Shown here piece by piece: positions 5,496 through 5,604 of a stretch of 5,604 bases of DNA. The stretch is from Acidobacteria bacterium RIFCSPHIGHO2_01_FULL_67_28 (GTDB lineage Bacteria; Acidobacteriota; Terriglobia; Acidiferrales; 2-02-FULL-67-57): assembly GCA_001766965.1 (NCBI GenBank), contig MEKM01000008.1, positions 1-5,604 on the forward strand, written 5' to 3'. The position numbers and the translations under genes are program-made. The notes beneath the pieces are model-generated. The model ran no database searches. It saw only the letters and a list, made by a program, of their open reading frames with translations, and had not been told where the DNA came from. Position 1 is the first letter of the stretch; each line of letters starts with the position of its first letter.

Positions 5496-5604
5496 CTATT
5501 GCCCGCTGTTTCCAAGCGCGGGCGGCTTGGCGCCAGGAGGCAGGGAAGGAAAGTTTGGTGAGGGCGCGGCGGGCTTGGGCAGTTGCGTCACCAGCTTGCG
5601 GTTC
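5496..5604 (-). CDS. Probable proline-rich C-terminus of a convergent gene (partial)
   Basis: Reading right to left from the window edge, one frame is open for 35 codons and ends with TAG at 5498-5496. It begins NRKLVTQLPK, continues PAAPSPNFPSLPPGAKPP and ends ALGNSGQ. The balanced start and low-complexity Pro/Ala tail look like the disordered end of a real protein rather than a shadow. The gene body lies outside the window and no family can be assigned. It would converge on the 63-aa gene with only 20 bases between the two stops and no clear terminator between them. Confidence 0.45.
   Translation of the reverse strand, partial: NRKLVTQLPKPAAPSPNFPSLPPGAKPPALGNSGQ

Noticed and set aside
4388..5515. 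375-codon minus-strand reading frame opposite the methyltransferase
   Set aside because: Low-complexity Arg/Ala/Pro composition and no recognisable motif; it is antisense to a gene with clear SAM-binding motifs.
5501..5523. GCCCGC...GCGGGC hairpin as a terminator for the trpD operon
   Set aside because: Only 6 bp with an 11-nt loop and no T-tract on either strand; expected by chance in GC-rich DNA and inside a probable coding end.

Overview
This is a GC-rich bacterial window with tight gene packing, ATGA/TGATG stop-start overlaps and one GTG start. It carries ordinary housekeeping genes plus two small uncharacterised elements. Nothing here fixes the taxon. High GC and a sucC-sucD-ndk block fit Acidobacteriota or a similar soil or sediment lineage, but that is a guess from general familiarity, not a measurement. 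No rRNA, tRNA, CRISPR array, insertion sequence or phage gene is visible.

Layout. The left 60 % is a minus-strand operon, transcribed right to left: sucC (3338-2175), sucD (2178-1291), ndk (1291-872) and a 5'-complete but 3'-incomplete xseA (801 to the window edge). sucC/sucD overlap by 4 nt and sucD/ndk by 1 nt; xseA follows ndk after 70 nt. The last 88 bases of the xseA side (1-88) are a perfect 44-bp tandem duplication that shifts the frame just after the GHETD catalytic motif. It lies exactly at the sequence edge, so a contig-end artefact is the first suspicion.

An 84-bp divergent intergenic region (3339-3422) separates sucC from a plus-strand operon. It holds a conspicuous 28-nt inverted repeat (11-nt arms, 6-nt loop) overlapping the best -10 candidate. 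The plus-strand operon is trpD (3423-4499), a class I SAM-dependent methyltransferase of unknown substrate (4496-5287), and a 63-residue protein of unknown function (5284-5475). Consecutive genes are joined by 4-nt ATGA overlaps. The right edge probably contains the proline-rich C-terminal end of a convergent minus-strand gene (5604-5496).

How the genes work together. SucC and SucD form succinyl-CoA synthetase, the substrate-level phosphorylation step of the TCA cycle. Ndk equilibrates NTP/NDP pools and can use the NTP made by SucCD. XseA is the large subunit of exonuclease VII, a DNA repair nuclease with no obvious metabolic link. TrpD catalyses the second committed step of tryptophan synthesis but stands apart from other trp genes here. 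Its two translationally coupled partners are the least explained part of the window. I do not see convincing evidence of a new biological system. The items most worth checking are the dyad in the divergent promoter region, the edge duplication in xseA, and the methyltransferase/small-protein pair.
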